From the NCBI RefSeq assembly GCF_001270495.1, contig NZ_LGUR01000002.1, positions 188,633 to 252,632 on the forward strand: a stretch of DNA of 64,000 nucleotides. The letters run 5' to 3'. Of the stretch, positions 25,569-34,423 are shown in pieces. Below the pieces are notes generated by a model. That model did not search any database, was not told where the DNA came from, and saw only the letters and a list, made by a program, of their open reading frames with translations. A program made the translations under genes and the position numbers. The stretch's first letter is position 1; each line of letters opens with the position of its first letter. Source of the DNA: Streptomyces viridochromogenes (GTDB lineage Bacteria; Actinomycetota; Actinomycetes; Streptomycetales; Streptomycetaceae).

Positions 25569-26786
25569 TCAACCGTTCGCATGGGCGACCTCGGTGGGCT
25601 CGGCCGCGGTGGTTGTGTCCGGCAGTTCACGGGCCCGGCGGCGCGAGAGGCGGCGGGCGAGGGGCTCGGTCCAGCGGGCCGCGAGCGGACCGAGGACGAC
25701 CAGGATCAGGACGTAGGCCGTGGCCAGTGGGCCGATGCGCGGTTCGACGCCGACGGTGAGTCCGGCGATGACGATGGAGAACTCGCCCCGCGCCACCAGG
25801 GTTCCGCCGGCCCGCCAGCGTCCCTTGGACGAGATCCCGGCCCGGCGGGCGGCCCAGTAGCCGGTGGCGATCTTCGTGAGGGTCGTGACGACGGCCAGCG
25901 CGAGGGCGGGCACGAGTACGGGTGGGATGTCCGCGGGGTTGGTGTGCAGGCCGAAGAAGACGAAGAACACGGCGGCGAACAGGTCCCGCAGCGGCATGAG
26001 GAGGTTGCCCGCCCCTTCGGCGACCTCGCCGGACAGGGCGATGCCGACCAGGAACGCCCCGACCGCCGCCGACACCTGGAGCTGCTGGGCGATGCCCGCG
26101 ACGAGCAGCGTGAGGCCGAAGACCACCAGCAGGAGCATCTCGGCGCTGTCCGAGGAGACCGCACGGCTGATCAGACGGCCGTGCCGCAGCGCCACGTACA
26201 GCACGCCACCGACCGTGCCCAGGGCGATCAGCAGGGTCACCGCGCCGCCCGCCAGGCTCACCCCGGCCAGCAGGGCGGTGAGGATCGGCAGGTAGACGGC
26301 CATGGAGAGGTCTTCCAGGACCAGCACGCCCAGCACGACGGGGGTCTCACGGTTGCCGAGCCGGCGCAGATCGCCGAGGACCTTGGCGATGACGCCGGAC
26401 GAGGAGATCCAGGTGACGCCGGCCAGGGCGACGGCGGCGATCGGGCCCCAGCCCAGCAGCAGGGCCATCGCGGCGCCTGGGGCGGCGTTGAGGACGAAGT
26501 CGACCGCGCCGGAGGGGTATTGGGTCTTGAGGGTGGCGACCAGTTCCGAGGCGCTGTACTCCAGGCCGAGCAGGAGCAGCAGCAGGATGACGCCGATCTC
26601 GGCTCCCGTGGCGACGAACTCCTCACTGGCCTGCAGGGGCAGGATGCCGCCGTGACCGAAGGCGAGTCCGGCGAGGAGGTACAGAGGTATGGGCGAGAAG
26701 CCCACCCGGCCGGCGAAGCGGCCCAGCAGCCCCAGGACGAGGATGATCGCCCCGAGTTCGATGAGCATGGCAGCGGTGTTGTGCAC
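25569..26786 (-). CDS. khtU: Cation/H+ antiporter, CPA2 family (KhtU-like), copy 2
   Basis: The 405-residue antiporter starts at GTG 26786 with GGAGG ten bases upstream. It is very similar to copy 1 along its full length: IGVILLLLLLGLEYSASELV, TWISSSGVIAKVLGDLRRLG and FFVFFGLHTNPADIPP are almost the same. About 12-13 helices are predicted. The proteins differ mainly in the last 40 residues and in the loop after helix 6. Convergence with khtT copy 2 leaves no common mRNA. Confidence 0.85.
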   Translation of the reverse strand: MHNTAAMLIELGAIILVLGLLGRFAGRVGFSPIPLYLLAGLAFGHGGILPLQASEEFVATGAEIGVILLLLLLGLEYSASELVATLKTQYPSGAVDFVLNAAPGAAMALLLGWGPIAAVALAGVTWISSSGVIAKVLGDLRRLGNRETPVVLGVLVLEDLSMAVYLPILTALLAGVSLAGGAVTLLIALGTVGGVLYVALRHGRLISRAVSSDSAEMLLLVVFGLTLLVAGIAQQLQVSAAVGAFLVGIALSGEVAEGAGNLLMPLRDLFAAVFFVFFGLHTNPADIPPVLVPALALAVVTTLTKIATGYWAARRAGISSKGRWRAGGTLVARGEFSIVIAGLTVGVEPRIGPLATAYVLILVVLGPLAARWTEPLARRLSRRRARELPDTTTAAEPTEVAHANG

Positions 26787-27034
26787 GGGCGTCGGACCTC
26801 CGTGATCGGTTCGGCGGCGTCTGTGCCTTTTGCGGGTGCAGGCGGCCGGGTTTGAGCTCCGGACGGGGCCCTTGGCCGTTGTTGCCGGTACGCGCGCGTT
26901 CGCCGACGCCGGTCGGCCTGGTGGCCACTCCCGGCGAGACGGTGCTGAGATTCGTGTCCCGTGGCTGCCCTCGACGGCTCAGTGAGCGGTACGACGGGGC
27001 CGTGCCCTGACAGCGGGCTCGGGCGGGGCGCTCG

Positions 27035-27151
27035 TCAGCGCGCGGAGCGCCCGTTCGCCTCGGCGGCGCTGCCGGTATCAGGAACGCCGTCGCGGGCGGC
27101 GTTCTCGACGCGCACAGGGACGCTCACGCGCACGGAGATGACTCGGCTCAT
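27035..27151 (-). CDS. Possible small protein (38 aa)
   Basis: The frame starts at ATG 27151 after a GGGGGG purine run and reads MSRVISVRVSVPVRVENAAR, ending EANGRSAR. The alternating hydrophobic head and typical codon use suggest coding. A 23-base hairpin lies within it. A palindrome is 50 bp upstream. No family recognised. Confidence 0.35.
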   Translation of the reverse strand: MSRVISVRVSVPVRVENAARDGVPDTGSAAEANGRSAR

Positions 27152-27201
27152 CTCACGCCCCCCATCACGTCCGCCGGAAATCGGCGACGACCACCCAACG
27201 A

Positions 27202-27221
27202 CTGAGCGAGCCCTCGCTCAG
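27202..27221. promoter_or_regulatory. Perfect palindrome CTGAGCGAG-N2-CTCGCTCAG
   Basis: Nine-base arms flank CC. It lies 50 bp upstream of the candidate 38-residue gene and far from any other gene, so it could be its operator. Confidence 0.5.
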
Positions 27222-27347
27222 CGGAGCGTAAGGGCTCGGTAAAGGATTCTAGCGCACCCCAACAGTCGATAATCGTACGGACATTGATCCGCCGTCATGC
27301 GCCGGAACTCGACGCACGAGCTCAGCACAGGGGCTCAGCGGAGAGGC

Positions 27348-27635
27348 TCAGAGGAAGGGCGGCAGGCGGCGCTCCGGTCGCGTGCGATGCGGGTCGAGCA
27401 ACTGCACCGCGATGCCGGCGAGGACCAGTCCCGTGGCGATGAGCAGGCCGTCGGCCAGAGCCACGCCGGTGACCAGTACGGCCACGGCGCCAAGCAGCAT
27501 CCACCAGGCGCCGGTACGGCGGTACTCGCGGGGCGGCGCGGGCCGCCCCGCGCTCAGCGCCTCGGCGAAGCGGGGATCGTCCCGTGCGAGTCGTGCTTCG
27601 AGAGCGACCAGGCGCTCGTCGTCGGACTGGGGCAA
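27348..27635 (-). CDS. DUF3040 domain-containing membrane protein with TTG start
   Basis: The 95-residue protein begins LPQSDDERLVALEARLARDD, then PRFAEAL, the standard opening of DUF3040 proteins ('S-x-x-E-x-x-L-x-x-I-E-x-x-L-x-x-D-D-P-x-F'). Two helices follow (WWMLLGAVAVLVTGVALADG and LLIATGLVLAGIAVQLL). The start is a TTG at 27635 with AAGGAGG five bases upstream; a longer frame gives a head unlike the family. Function unknown. Single gene. Confidence 0.8.
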   Translation of the reverse strand: MPQSDDERLVALEARLARDDPRFAEALSAGRPAPPREYRRTGAWWMLLGAVAVLVTGVALADGLLIATGLVLAGIAVQLLDPHRTRPERRLPPFL

Positions 27636-27969
27636 GGCTCCTCCTTCCCGGAACCCGTCACCGCCCTGGGACGGGTGAGACGGTGGGCCTATGGGCCATG
27701 GGTGGTGGCTTCTGCGACGCGGGGCGCCGTGCACGGTCGGGCAGGCTGTCGGCGCACCACACGTCCGCCGGTCGGGGGCACGTCACCGGTTCTGCCCACA
27801 GCCCGGCATCGCCTCTCCCGTCCCGCTCCAGCCATCACGCCCACCAGTCATCCTTCCTGGCGGCGGACACGCACAAACGCTCGACGGAGGACCTGCACGA
27901 ACCCTGCCGACGGCATCCGGCGGCCCTGCACCGAGGTACCCGGAGACAGCACCTCGGTGCGGTGGGCCG
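27636..27969. other. Intergenic region
   Basis: Apart from the terminator hairpin at 27928-27960 for the CNNM operon, this 334-bp stretch shows no gene. Frames in it are Arg/Pro/His-rich and lack the codon pattern of the genome. Confidence 0.5.
27928..27960 (-). terminator. Terminator hairpin of the first CNNM operon
   Basis: Ten-base arms GCACCGAGGT and ACCTCGGTGC flank a 13-base loop, 9 bp beyond the stop codon of the short CNNM protein on the minus strand. Confidence 0.7.
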
Positions 27970-28989
27970 TCAGGCCGTCTGCGGCTGGAGGAAGCGGGCC
28001 AGCAGGTCGTCCAGCGTCACCATGCCGGTGAGCCGGCCCGACGCGTCACGGACCACGGCGAGGGTCGACCGGCGGCGGCGCAGCAGGTCGATCGCGGCGG
28101 CGACCGTGGCGTCCTCGGTCAACTCGGGTACCGGGCGGGCCAGTGAGCGGGCGTCGGCGGGTCGTTCGCGGGCGCGGGCGACCAGGGCGTCGCGGGCGTG
28201 CACCGAGCCGACGACTGTGCCGTGGTCGCGGACCAGGAGCCGGGTGCGGTCGACCTCGGCGGCCAGGCGGAGGATCTCGTCGGCGTCGGCGCTCGCGTCG
28301 ATCCAGGAGATGTCGGCGGCCGGCACCTGGAGTGCGCGTACCGGCGTCTCGGGCTCCGTCAGTGAACGGGTCAGCAGCTCCGAATCCGTCTCGCTGATGA
28401 GGCCGAGCCGTTCGGACTCCTCGACCAGGTGGGTGAGTTGCTCGCGGTTGTGGACCGAGGCCAGCTCGTCGCGCGGGGTGACGCGGCACAGCCGTACCAG
28501 ACCGTTGCTCAGCTTGTTGAGCGCCCAGATCAGCGGGCGTACGGCCTTCACCACACCCCGGAAGGGGGGTGCGAGCAGCATCGCCGAGCGCTCGGGGTGG
28601 GCGATGGCCCAGGACTTGGGTGCCATCTCGCCGAGCACCATGTGCAGGAACACCACGACGATCATGGCGACGGCGAACGCGACGCCGTAGCTGAGGGCGC
28701 TGGGCAGGCCCAGGTCGTGCAGCAGCGGGTCGAGTTCGTGCGAGATCGCGGGCTTGGACACCGATCCCAGGCCCAGCGTGCACACGGTGATGCCGAGTTG
28801 GGCGCCGGCCAGCATCAGCGACAGCTCGCGCATACCTGCCACGGCCGCCTTGGCGCCGCGCTGTCCCTCGGCCGCGGCCTTCTCCATACGGTGCCGTTTC
28901 GCGGCGACCAGCGCGAACTCGGCGGCGACGAAGAAACCGCTGCCGATCAGCAGCAGCACGGTGACGAAGACCGCCATCGGGAAACTCAT
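27970..28989 (-). CDS. CNNM/CBS-pair ('hemolysin') transporter, short form, copy 1
   Basis: The 339-residue protein has a CNNM (DUF21) membrane domain with FVAAEFALVAAKRHRMEKAA near 22-41 and LGEMAPKSWAIAHPE near 118-132, then two CBS domains at about 200-335 (GTVVGSVHARDALVAR and GRLTGMVTLDDLLARFLQP). It lacks a C-terminal CorC/HlyC domain. CNNM proteins of this type are Mg2+/Co2+ exporters or regulators. Its ATG overlaps the stop of the long-form gene by four bases, so both are made together, perhaps as heterodimers. Confidence 0.85.
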   Translation of the reverse strand: MSFPMAVFVTVLLLIGSGFFVAAEFALVAAKRHRMEKAAAEGQRGAKAAVAGMRELSLMLAGAQLGITVCTLGLGSVSKPAISHELDPLLHDLGLPSALSYGVAFAVAMIVVVFLHMVLGEMAPKSWAIAHPERSAMLLAPPFRGVVKAVRPLIWALNKLSNGLVRLCRVTPRDELASVHNREQLTHLVEESERLGLISETDSELLTRSLTEPETPVRALQVPAADISWIDASADADEILRLAAEVDRTRLLVRDHGTVVGSVHARDALVARARERPADARSLARPVPELTEDATVAAAIDLLRRRRSTLAVVRDASGRLTGMVTLDDLLARFLQPQTA

Positions 28990-30326
28990 GCCGGCTCCTC
29001 CGTCTTCTCCGCCGGCTCCGCCACCAGCCGCTGGACGCGTACCCGGTCCGGCACGTGCCGGTCGAGGGTGCGTACGTCGATCACCGCGCTGTCACCGTCG
29101 GACAGCGCGACCGTGAGCCGGTCACCGATGGTGGGGAAGCGGCCGAGCCGGTCCACGATGAGGCCGGCCACGGTGTCGTAGTCCTCCTCCTCGGGCAGGT
29201 CGATGCCGGTGACGTCGGCGACTTCGTCCAGGCGCCGTCGCGCGTCCACCAGCCAGCCCTGGCCGTCCGCGACCGCGATCTCGGTGACGGTGTCGGACTC
29301 GTCGGCGATGTCGCCGACCAGTTCCTCCGCGATGTCCTCGTAGGTGACGATGCCGGCCACCCCGCCGTGCTCGTCGAGGACCACGGCGAACTCGTCGTCC
29401 CGCTCGCGCATCTGCTCCACGGCGTCGGGCAGCGGCAGGGTGTCGGGCAGCAGCAGCGGTCGCCGGGCCGCCGCACCGGCCGTGGTGGCTGCCCGCCGGT
29501 CGGCGGGCAGCGCCATCAGCTCCCGTACGCCGAGCACACCCGCGACGTCGTCCGGGTGGTCGCCGAGGACCGGATAGTTGGAGTGGCCGTGCTTGGCGAT
29601 GAGGTCGACCGCCTCGGCGGCGGTGGCGTCCTTGCGGACGAAGACCGCGTCGGCGCGCGGCACCATCACCTCGTCGAGCGTCCGGTCGGAGAACTCCAGG
29701 GCGTGGTCGAGCAGCTCGGCGGTCGCGCGCGGCAGCCGGCCCTGTTCGTGGGACTCGCCGATCAGATGGCCCAGTTCCTCCAGGGTGGCGCCGTGGTGCA
29801 GCTCCTCCACCGGCTCGATGCCGACCTTGCGCAGCAGCCGGTTCGCGGCGCCGTCGAAGACCCGCACGATCGGGCCGACGACCTTCAGGTACGCCAGCGT
29901 GGAGCCGGCCAGTGACTTCGCGAGCCGTTCCGGGACGGCGATGGCGAGGTTCTTCGGGGCCAGCTCGCCCAGCACCATCTGCACGACCGTGGCCAGCACG
30001 AAGGCGAGCACGACGGAGATGCCGCCGACGGCGCCGTCGGGGATGCCCATACCGGTCAGGACGGGCTTGAGCAGCGCGGACACCGACGGCTCGGCGATGA
30101 AGCCGACGACCAGACCGGTCACGGTGATGCCCAGCTGGGCGCCCGAGAGCATGAAGGACAGGCGTTCCAGCACCTTCAGGGCGCGGGCTGCCTTCCGGTT
30201 TCCGGCCTCGGCCTCACGGGCCAGGGCGAGCCGGTCGGCGGAGACGTACGCGAATTCCTGAGCGACGAAGTAGCCGGTGCCGGCGGTCAGGACGAAGACG
30301 GCCAGCAGGCCGAGTGCGGCGCTCAA
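28986..30326 (-). CDS. CNNM/CBS-pair-CorC transporter, long form, copy 1
   Basis: The 446-residue protein has the CNNM domain (FVAQEFAYVSADRLALAREA near 22-41; LGELAPKNLAIAVPERLAKS near 118-137), a CBS pair at about 205-330 including GVAGIVTYEDIAEELVGDI, and the CorC/HlyC domain at about 345-425 (LPEEEDYDTVAGLIVDRLGR). It is first in a two-gene operon with the short form. Mg2+/Co2+ efflux is the family's usual role. Confidence 0.88.
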   Translation of the reverse strand: MSAALGLLAVFVLTAGTGYFVAQEFAYVSADRLALAREAEAGNRKAARALKVLERLSFMLSGAQLGITVTGLVVGFIAEPSVSALLKPVLTGMGIPDGAVGGISVVLAFVLATVVQMVLGELAPKNLAIAVPERLAKSLAGSTLAYLKVVGPIVRVFDGAANRLLRKVGIEPVEELHHGATLEELGHLIGESHEQGRLPRATAELLDHALEFSDRTLDEVMVPRADAVFVRKDATAAEAVDLIAKHGHSNYPVLGDHPDDVAGVLGVRELMALPADRRAATTAGAAARRPLLLPDTLPLPDAVEQMRERDDEFAVVLDEHGGVAGIVTYEDIAEELVGDIADESDTVTEIAVADGQGWLVDARRRLDEVADVTGIDLPEEEDYDTVAGLIVDRLGRFPTIGDRLTVALSDGDSAVIDVRTLDRHVPDRVRVQRLVAEPAEKTEEPA

Positions 30327-30464
30327 CGGCGTGTCGACAGGGAGGGGACACCCCGCCGTGTGCCGTGCTCAGGGAGAACCTGGCGGGGTGGTCGGGGACT
30401 GTGCCCCGAGGGGTCCGTCGGTCTGGCGGACACTTAGCAGCTCCTTGTCTTGGTGTTCCTCCGT

Positions 30465-31580
30465 TCAACGATTCTGGCCGAATCGGGGTTCCCGGTCCCG
30501 TAAGGCGTGCGTCGTCCACGGGTTCGTCACACGGCGGAAGACCCGCTGGACAGCGGGGGTACACAGGGCGGTCATGACCGCCACGGCGATCAGGGTGACG
30601 GTGATCTCACCGGCGGGGTGGCGGATCCAGGCGGGGTCGTACCAGCCCCAGTGCTTGGCGGCCTGGGCGACGAAGCCGTGCAGCAGGAAGCCGGACAGCG
30701 TGCCGGCCCCCAGCACGGTGAACCACGTCCGGCGCCCGGGAACCCAGGCGAGGAAGCAGGCGGACAGGGCGACGGAGCAGCCGAACGCGGCCAGGGTCAT
30801 CACGGGGCCGTACCAGGCGGGCGCGGCGAGTTCCTCGGCGCTCTCGCTGTGGAAGAACCAGGCGTAGTTCATCCACGAGACCGCCCAGTACGCGACCGCG
30901 AGGGCACAGGCGAGGACCGGCAGGGCCAGGACGCGCGCCGTGCGGCGGCGGACGAGCCGGAAGTGCTCCGGCTTCAGCAGCAGGCCGAGCACGAAGTACG
31001 GCAGGAACTGCAGGACACGTTGCAGACCGAGGTCGTCACCGATGGAGGGCGAGAGGGTGGCGAGCATCGCGACGGCGAGAGCGAGCGGCAGCGGCCACCG
31101 CACGAGCCGCCAGACCGGGGACGTCAGCCGCCAGATGAACAGCGCCGCCAGGAACCAGGTCAGGTACAGCGGGTCCAGCAGGCTGACCGGCCGGTCGGGA
31201 TCATCGCTGGTCCACCGCGTGAACAGGGTGTACGCCACCTCGAAGACCACATAGGGAACCGCCACCCCGGTCAGCAGGCGTCCGAGCCTGCGCGGTTCCG
31301 CTTCGAAGCCGCGCGAGAAGTAGCCCGAGACCAGGGCGAACAGCGGCATGTGGAAGGCGTATACGAGCATGTACAGCGCGGTGACGGTCCGGCTGCCGTC
31401 CCGCAGCGGCTCCCAGGCGTGGCCCGCCGCCACCAGCAGGATCGCCAGGTACTTGGCGTTGTCGAGGAAGGGGTCCCGCTGCTCGGCCTGTCTCTCTCCC
31501 GCCCCTGCGGACGGCAGCGGCTGCTGCCGTCGCTCCGGTGCGCGTGTGACAGTGGGTACGGGTGTGGCATCAGCGGACAT
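30465..31580 (-). CDS. Acyltransferase-3-like membrane protein
   Basis: From the ATG at 31580 (MSADATPVPTVTRAPERRQQ) the protein is 371 residues. After a hydrophilic head comes RDPFLDNAKYLAILLVAAGH near 42-61, the acyltransferase-3 family start with the catalytic His in AGHAW. About ten helices follow, with AFHMPLFALVSGYFSRGFEA near 85-104. It resembles OafB/WecH-like O-acetyltransferases of surface sugars. The product is unknown. It sits between the two CNNM operons with its own promoter. Confidence 0.8.
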   Translation of the reverse strand: MSADATPVPTVTRAPERRQQPLPSAGAGERQAEQRDPFLDNAKYLAILLVAAGHAWEPLRDGSRTVTALYMLVYAFHMPLFALVSGYFSRGFEAEPRRLGRLLTGVAVPYVVFEVAYTLFTRWTSDDPDRPVSLLDPLYLTWFLAALFIWRLTSPVWRLVRWPLPLALAVAMLATLSPSIGDDLGLQRVLQFLPYFVLGLLLKPEHFRLVRRRTARVLALPVLACALAVAYWAVSWMNYAWFFHSESAEELAAPAWYGPVMTLAAFGCSVALSACFLAWVPGRRTWFTVLGAGTLSGFLLHGFVAQAAKHWGWYDPAWIRHPAGEITVTLIAVAVMTALCTPAVQRVFRRVTNPWTTHALRDREPRFGQNR

Positions 31581-31645
31581 CGCCAGCACCCTAAGCACAC
31601 TTCCCTGCGGCAGATCAACCACACCGTTGGCCAACGCACACGTCT

Positions 31646-31680
31646 GAGCCACCCCGTGCACGGCTCGCACGGGGTGGCTC
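31646..31680 (-). terminator. Terminator hairpin of the second CNNM operon
   Basis: Fourteen-base perfect arms, GAGCCACCCCGTGC and GCACGGGGTGGCTC, flank a seven-base loop, 34 bp past the stop of the short CNNM gene at 31715. Confidence 0.85.
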
Positions 31681-31714
31681 GGAGGTCATGGCCCAACAGG
31701 TCATGGTTCAGGGA

Positions 31715-32737
31715 TCACGCGGTGGCCGGAGCGGGGCCGACGAGCTCCGAGAGCACGTCCTCCATGGTCACGAACCCGATCACCTTGCCGCCCTCCCCCA
31801 GGACGCCCGCGAGATGGCTGCCCTCGGCGCGCAGGGCGGTGAGGGTGTCGTCGAGCGGGGTGTCGATACGGACCCGGGTCACCGGATGCAGGACGCCGGC
31901 CGGGAAGGGGCGGTCGCGGTCGGCGACGCCGAGGGTGTCCTTGATGTGCAGGTAGCCGAGGAGGGCGCCCTCGGGGCCGGTGACCGGGAAGCGGGAGTAG
32001 CCCGCGTCGGCGGCCACGCGCTCCAGCCCGGCCGGGGTGACGGTGTGGTCGACGGTGCGCATGCGCCGCGCCGGGACGAGGATCTCGCCCACCGGGCGCG
32101 TACCCAGCTCCAGCGCGTCACGCAGGCGCTCGCCGTCGGCCGGGGTCAGCAGCCCGGCCTCGCCGGACTCGACGACCATGCGTGCCAGTTGGCCGTCGGT
32201 GAAGACGGCATCCACCTCGTCCTTCGGCTCGACGCGCAGCAGCTTCAGCAGGGCGTTGGCGAAGGCGTTGATGCCGAACACGAACGGCCGCAGGGCCCGG
32301 GTCAGGGCCACCAGGGGCGGCCCGAGCAGCAGGGCGCTGGTCACCGGGGCGGCGAGGGCGATGTTCTTCGGCACCATCTCGCCGATCAGCATGTGCAGAT
32401 AGGTGGCGACGGTCAGCGCGATCACGAACGCGACCGGGTGCACCAGGGCGTGCGGCAGCCGGACCGCCTCGAAGCCGGGCTCCAGCAGGTGGGCGATGGC
32501 CGGTTCGGCGACCGCGCCCAGGACCAGCGAGGAGACGGTGATGCCGAGTTGGGCGGTGGCCATCATCGCGGAGAGGTGCTCCAGGGCCCACAGGGTCATC
32601 CTGGCCCGTTTGTCGCCCTCGTGGGCCCGGGGTTCGATCTGGCTGCGGCGCACGGAGACAAGGGCGAACTCGGCACCGACGAAGAAGGCGTTGGTCAACA
32701 GGGTCAGGGCGCCGATGGCCAGTTGGAGAGCGGTCAT
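31715..32737 (-). CDS. CNNM/CBS-pair transporter, short form, copy 2
   Basis: The 340-residue protein starts MTALQLAIGALTLLTNAFFV and contains AEFALVSVRRSQIEPRAHEG near 24-43, MLIGEMVPKNIALAAPVTSA near 116-135 and a CBS pair at about 195-330 (FPVTGPEGALLGYLHIKDTL; GGKVIGFVTMEDVLSELVG). No CorC domain. Its start overlaps the stop of the long-form gene by four bases. It is a paralogue of the short form at 27970-28989. Confidence 0.85.
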   Translation of the reverse strand: MTALQLAIGALTLLTNAFFVGAEFALVSVRRSQIEPRAHEGDKRARMTLWALEHLSAMMATAQLGITVSSLVLGAVAEPAIAHLLEPGFEAVRLPHALVHPVAFVIALTVATYLHMLIGEMVPKNIALAAPVTSALLLGPPLVALTRALRPFVFGINAFANALLKLLRVEPKDEVDAVFTDGQLARMVVESGEAGLLTPADGERLRDALELGTRPVGEILVPARRMRTVDHTVTPAGLERVAADAGYSRFPVTGPEGALLGYLHIKDTLGVADRDRPFPAGVLHPVTRVRIDTPLDDTLTALRAEGSHLAGVLGEGGKVIGFVTMEDVLSELVGPAPATA

Positions 32738-34071
32738 CGGGCGTCCTCCGCGAGTTCGGCCGGCCGTGCGAGGGCCGGTGCGGTGATGCGGATCCGGTCG
32801 GCGCGGTGATGGTCCACGTCGAGGACGTCCAGCTGCCAGCCGTCCAGGTCGAGCAGGTCCCCCTTGGCGGGGATGCGGGCCAGCCGGGTGGCGATCAGTC
32901 CGGCGACGGTCTCATACGGACCGTCCGGCGCGGTCAGCCCGATCGCGGCCAGCTCGTCGAGGCGTACGCCGCCGTCCGCCTCCCAGACCGCGCGTCCGTC
33001 GTGTGTCGTCGGGGCGGGCAGCAGGTCGAGGGCCTCGACCGGGTCGTGCTCGTCGCGCACCTCGCCGACGACCTCCTCCACGATGTCCTCCATCGTCGCC
33101 ACGCCGGCCGTACCGCCGTACTCGTCGATGACGACGGCCATGGTGCGGGTGACCCGCAGGCGTTCCAGCAACCGGTCGGCGGTCAGGCTGTCGGGGACGA
33201 GGAGGGGATCGGTGGCCAGGTCGGTGACCGGTGTGACGAGCCGCTTCCCGGGCGCCAGGGCGAGGACGTCGCGGATGTGGACGGTGCCGATGACCTCGTC
33301 GAGGCTGTCGCGGTAGACGGGGAAGCGGGACAGACCGGTGGCGTGGGTGAGGTTGGCGGCGTCGGCGGCCGTCGCGTGCGCTTCGAGCGCCTTGACGTCG
33401 ACCCTCGGGGTCATCACGTTCTCGGCGGTCAGCTCGCTCAGGTGCAGGGTGCGGACGAACAGTTCGGCGGAGTCGGGCTCCAGCGCGCCCTGGGCCGCCG
33501 AGTGCCGGGCGAGGGCGACGAGTTCCTCGGGGCTGCGGGCCGAGGCCAGCTCCTCGGCGGGCTCCAGACCGAAGCGGCGTACGACGCGGTTCGCGGTGTT
33601 GTTCAGGTGGTGGATGAACGGGCCGAAGGCGGCCGTGAAGCCGCGCTGCGGGCCCGCGACCACCTTGGCGACGGACAGTGGCCGGGAGATCGCCCAGTTC
33701 TTCGGCACCAGCTCGCCGACCACCATCAGCACGACGGTGGAGACGACCACGCCCAGCACGGTCGCCGCGGAGGAGGCCGCCCCGCCCAGGCCGACCGTCC
33801 GAAGCGGTCCGCGGAGCAGTGCCGCGAGCGACGGCTCGGCGAGCATGCCGATCACCAGGGAGGTGACGGTGATGCCGAGCTGGGCGCCGGAGAGCTGGAA
33901 GGTCAGGTGTCGTACGGCCTTCAGCGCGCCCTCGGCGCCGCGCTCGCCGGACTCGGCGGCACGCTCCAGTTCACCGCGTTCGACGGTGGTCAGCGAGAAC
34001 TCGGCCGCGACGAACAGGGCGCAGGCCAGAGTGAGGAGGAGGGCCAGCAGGAGCAGCAGGACCTCGGTCAC
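32734..34071 (-). CDS. CNNM/CBS-pair-CorC transporter, long form, copy 2
   Basis: The 445-residue protein has the CNNM domain (FVAAEFSLTTVERGELERAA near 20-39; VGELVPKNWAISRPLSVAKV near 117-136), the CBS pair (GGTAGVATMEDIVEEVVGEV near 320-339) and the CorC domain (TAPDGPYETVAGLIATRLAR near 376-395). It is the first gene of a two-gene operon like that at 28-30 kb. The start is GTG with GAAGGGGGG upstream. Confidence 0.88.
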   Translation of the reverse strand: MTEVLLLLLALLLTLACALFVAAEFSLTTVERGELERAAESGERGAEGALKAVRHLTFQLSGAQLGITVTSLVIGMLAEPSLAALLRGPLRTVGLGGAASSAATVLGVVVSTVVLMVVGELVPKNWAISRPLSVAKVVAGPQRGFTAAFGPFIHHLNNTANRVVRRFGLEPAEELASARSPEELVALARHSAAQGALEPDSAELFVRTLHLSELTAENVMTPRVDVKALEAHATAADAANLTHATGLSRFPVYRDSLDEVIGTVHIRDVLALAPGKRLVTPVTDLATDPLLVPDSLTADRLLERLRVTRTMAVVIDEYGGTAGVATMEDIVEEVVGEVRDEHDPVEALDLLPAPTTHDGRAVWEADGGVRLDELAAIGLTAPDGPYETVAGLIATRLARIPAKGDLLDLDGWQLDVLDVDHHRADRIRITAPALARPAELAEDAR

Positions 34072-34202
34072 CGTGCCACCCCCCTTCCCTCGTGCGCGTG
34101 GGGCGTGCGGGGCATGGCACGGCTGGTACTGGGAGGCTCACCCATCGCGCGCTCGTGTCTCCTTCTCGGTTCGGCGGACATCTCGGTCGGCGGACGCCGG
34201 TT

Positions 34203-34233
34203 CGGAGGGAGCGCAGGGCATCCGCTCCCTCCG
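34203..34233. terminator. Perfect 11-bp hairpin
   Basis: CGGAGGGAGCG and CGCTCCCTCCG flank a nine-base loop. It lies upstream of both neighbouring divergent genes, so it may be a relic terminator of lost DNA or an operator. Confidence 0.45.
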
Positions 34234-34243
34234 ACCCTATGCT

Positions 34244-34259
34244 TCTACTCGCTTGTAGA
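34244..34259. promoter_or_regulatory. Degenerate TCTAC-N6-GTAGA palindrome
   Basis: Arms TCTAC and GTAGA match the TCTACA-N4-TGTAGA operators at 34424 and 38053, with one base changed on one side. It may be a weaker second site of the same regulator, or face the CNNM operon. Confidence 0.5.
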
Positions 34260-34423
34260 GAACGGCTCGGCCTTCCCGGTTGTTCCCAACCGCGGGCGCG
34301 GCCGGGCTCGCGGTCGGCGCCGCCGGCGGCACGGTCGCGGCCGAAGTCGTCGACGAGGTCGGGGACTTCTTCGAGGGCGAGGAGGAGCGAGGGGAGGACG
34401 AGGGGGGTCGAGTCGGCACCTGA

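Larger units (their letters stand above)
26787..27347. other. Long intergenic region with palindromes and one candidate small gene
   Basis: These 561 bp hold the probable promoter of antiporter copy 2, a candidate 38-residue gene, and two perfect inverted repeats (27082-27104, inside the small frame, and 27202-27221). A moderately AT-rich patch, AAAGGATTCTAGCG, is at about 27240-27256. Nothing else is recognisable. Confidence 0.5.

Noticed and set aside
34100..34170. Possible Mg2+ (M-box) riboswitch before CNNM copy 2
   Set aside because: GGAGACACG and GGTGAGCCTCC occur on the minus strand, similar to M-box pieces, but in the reverse order and without the supporting helices. A covariance-model search would settle it.
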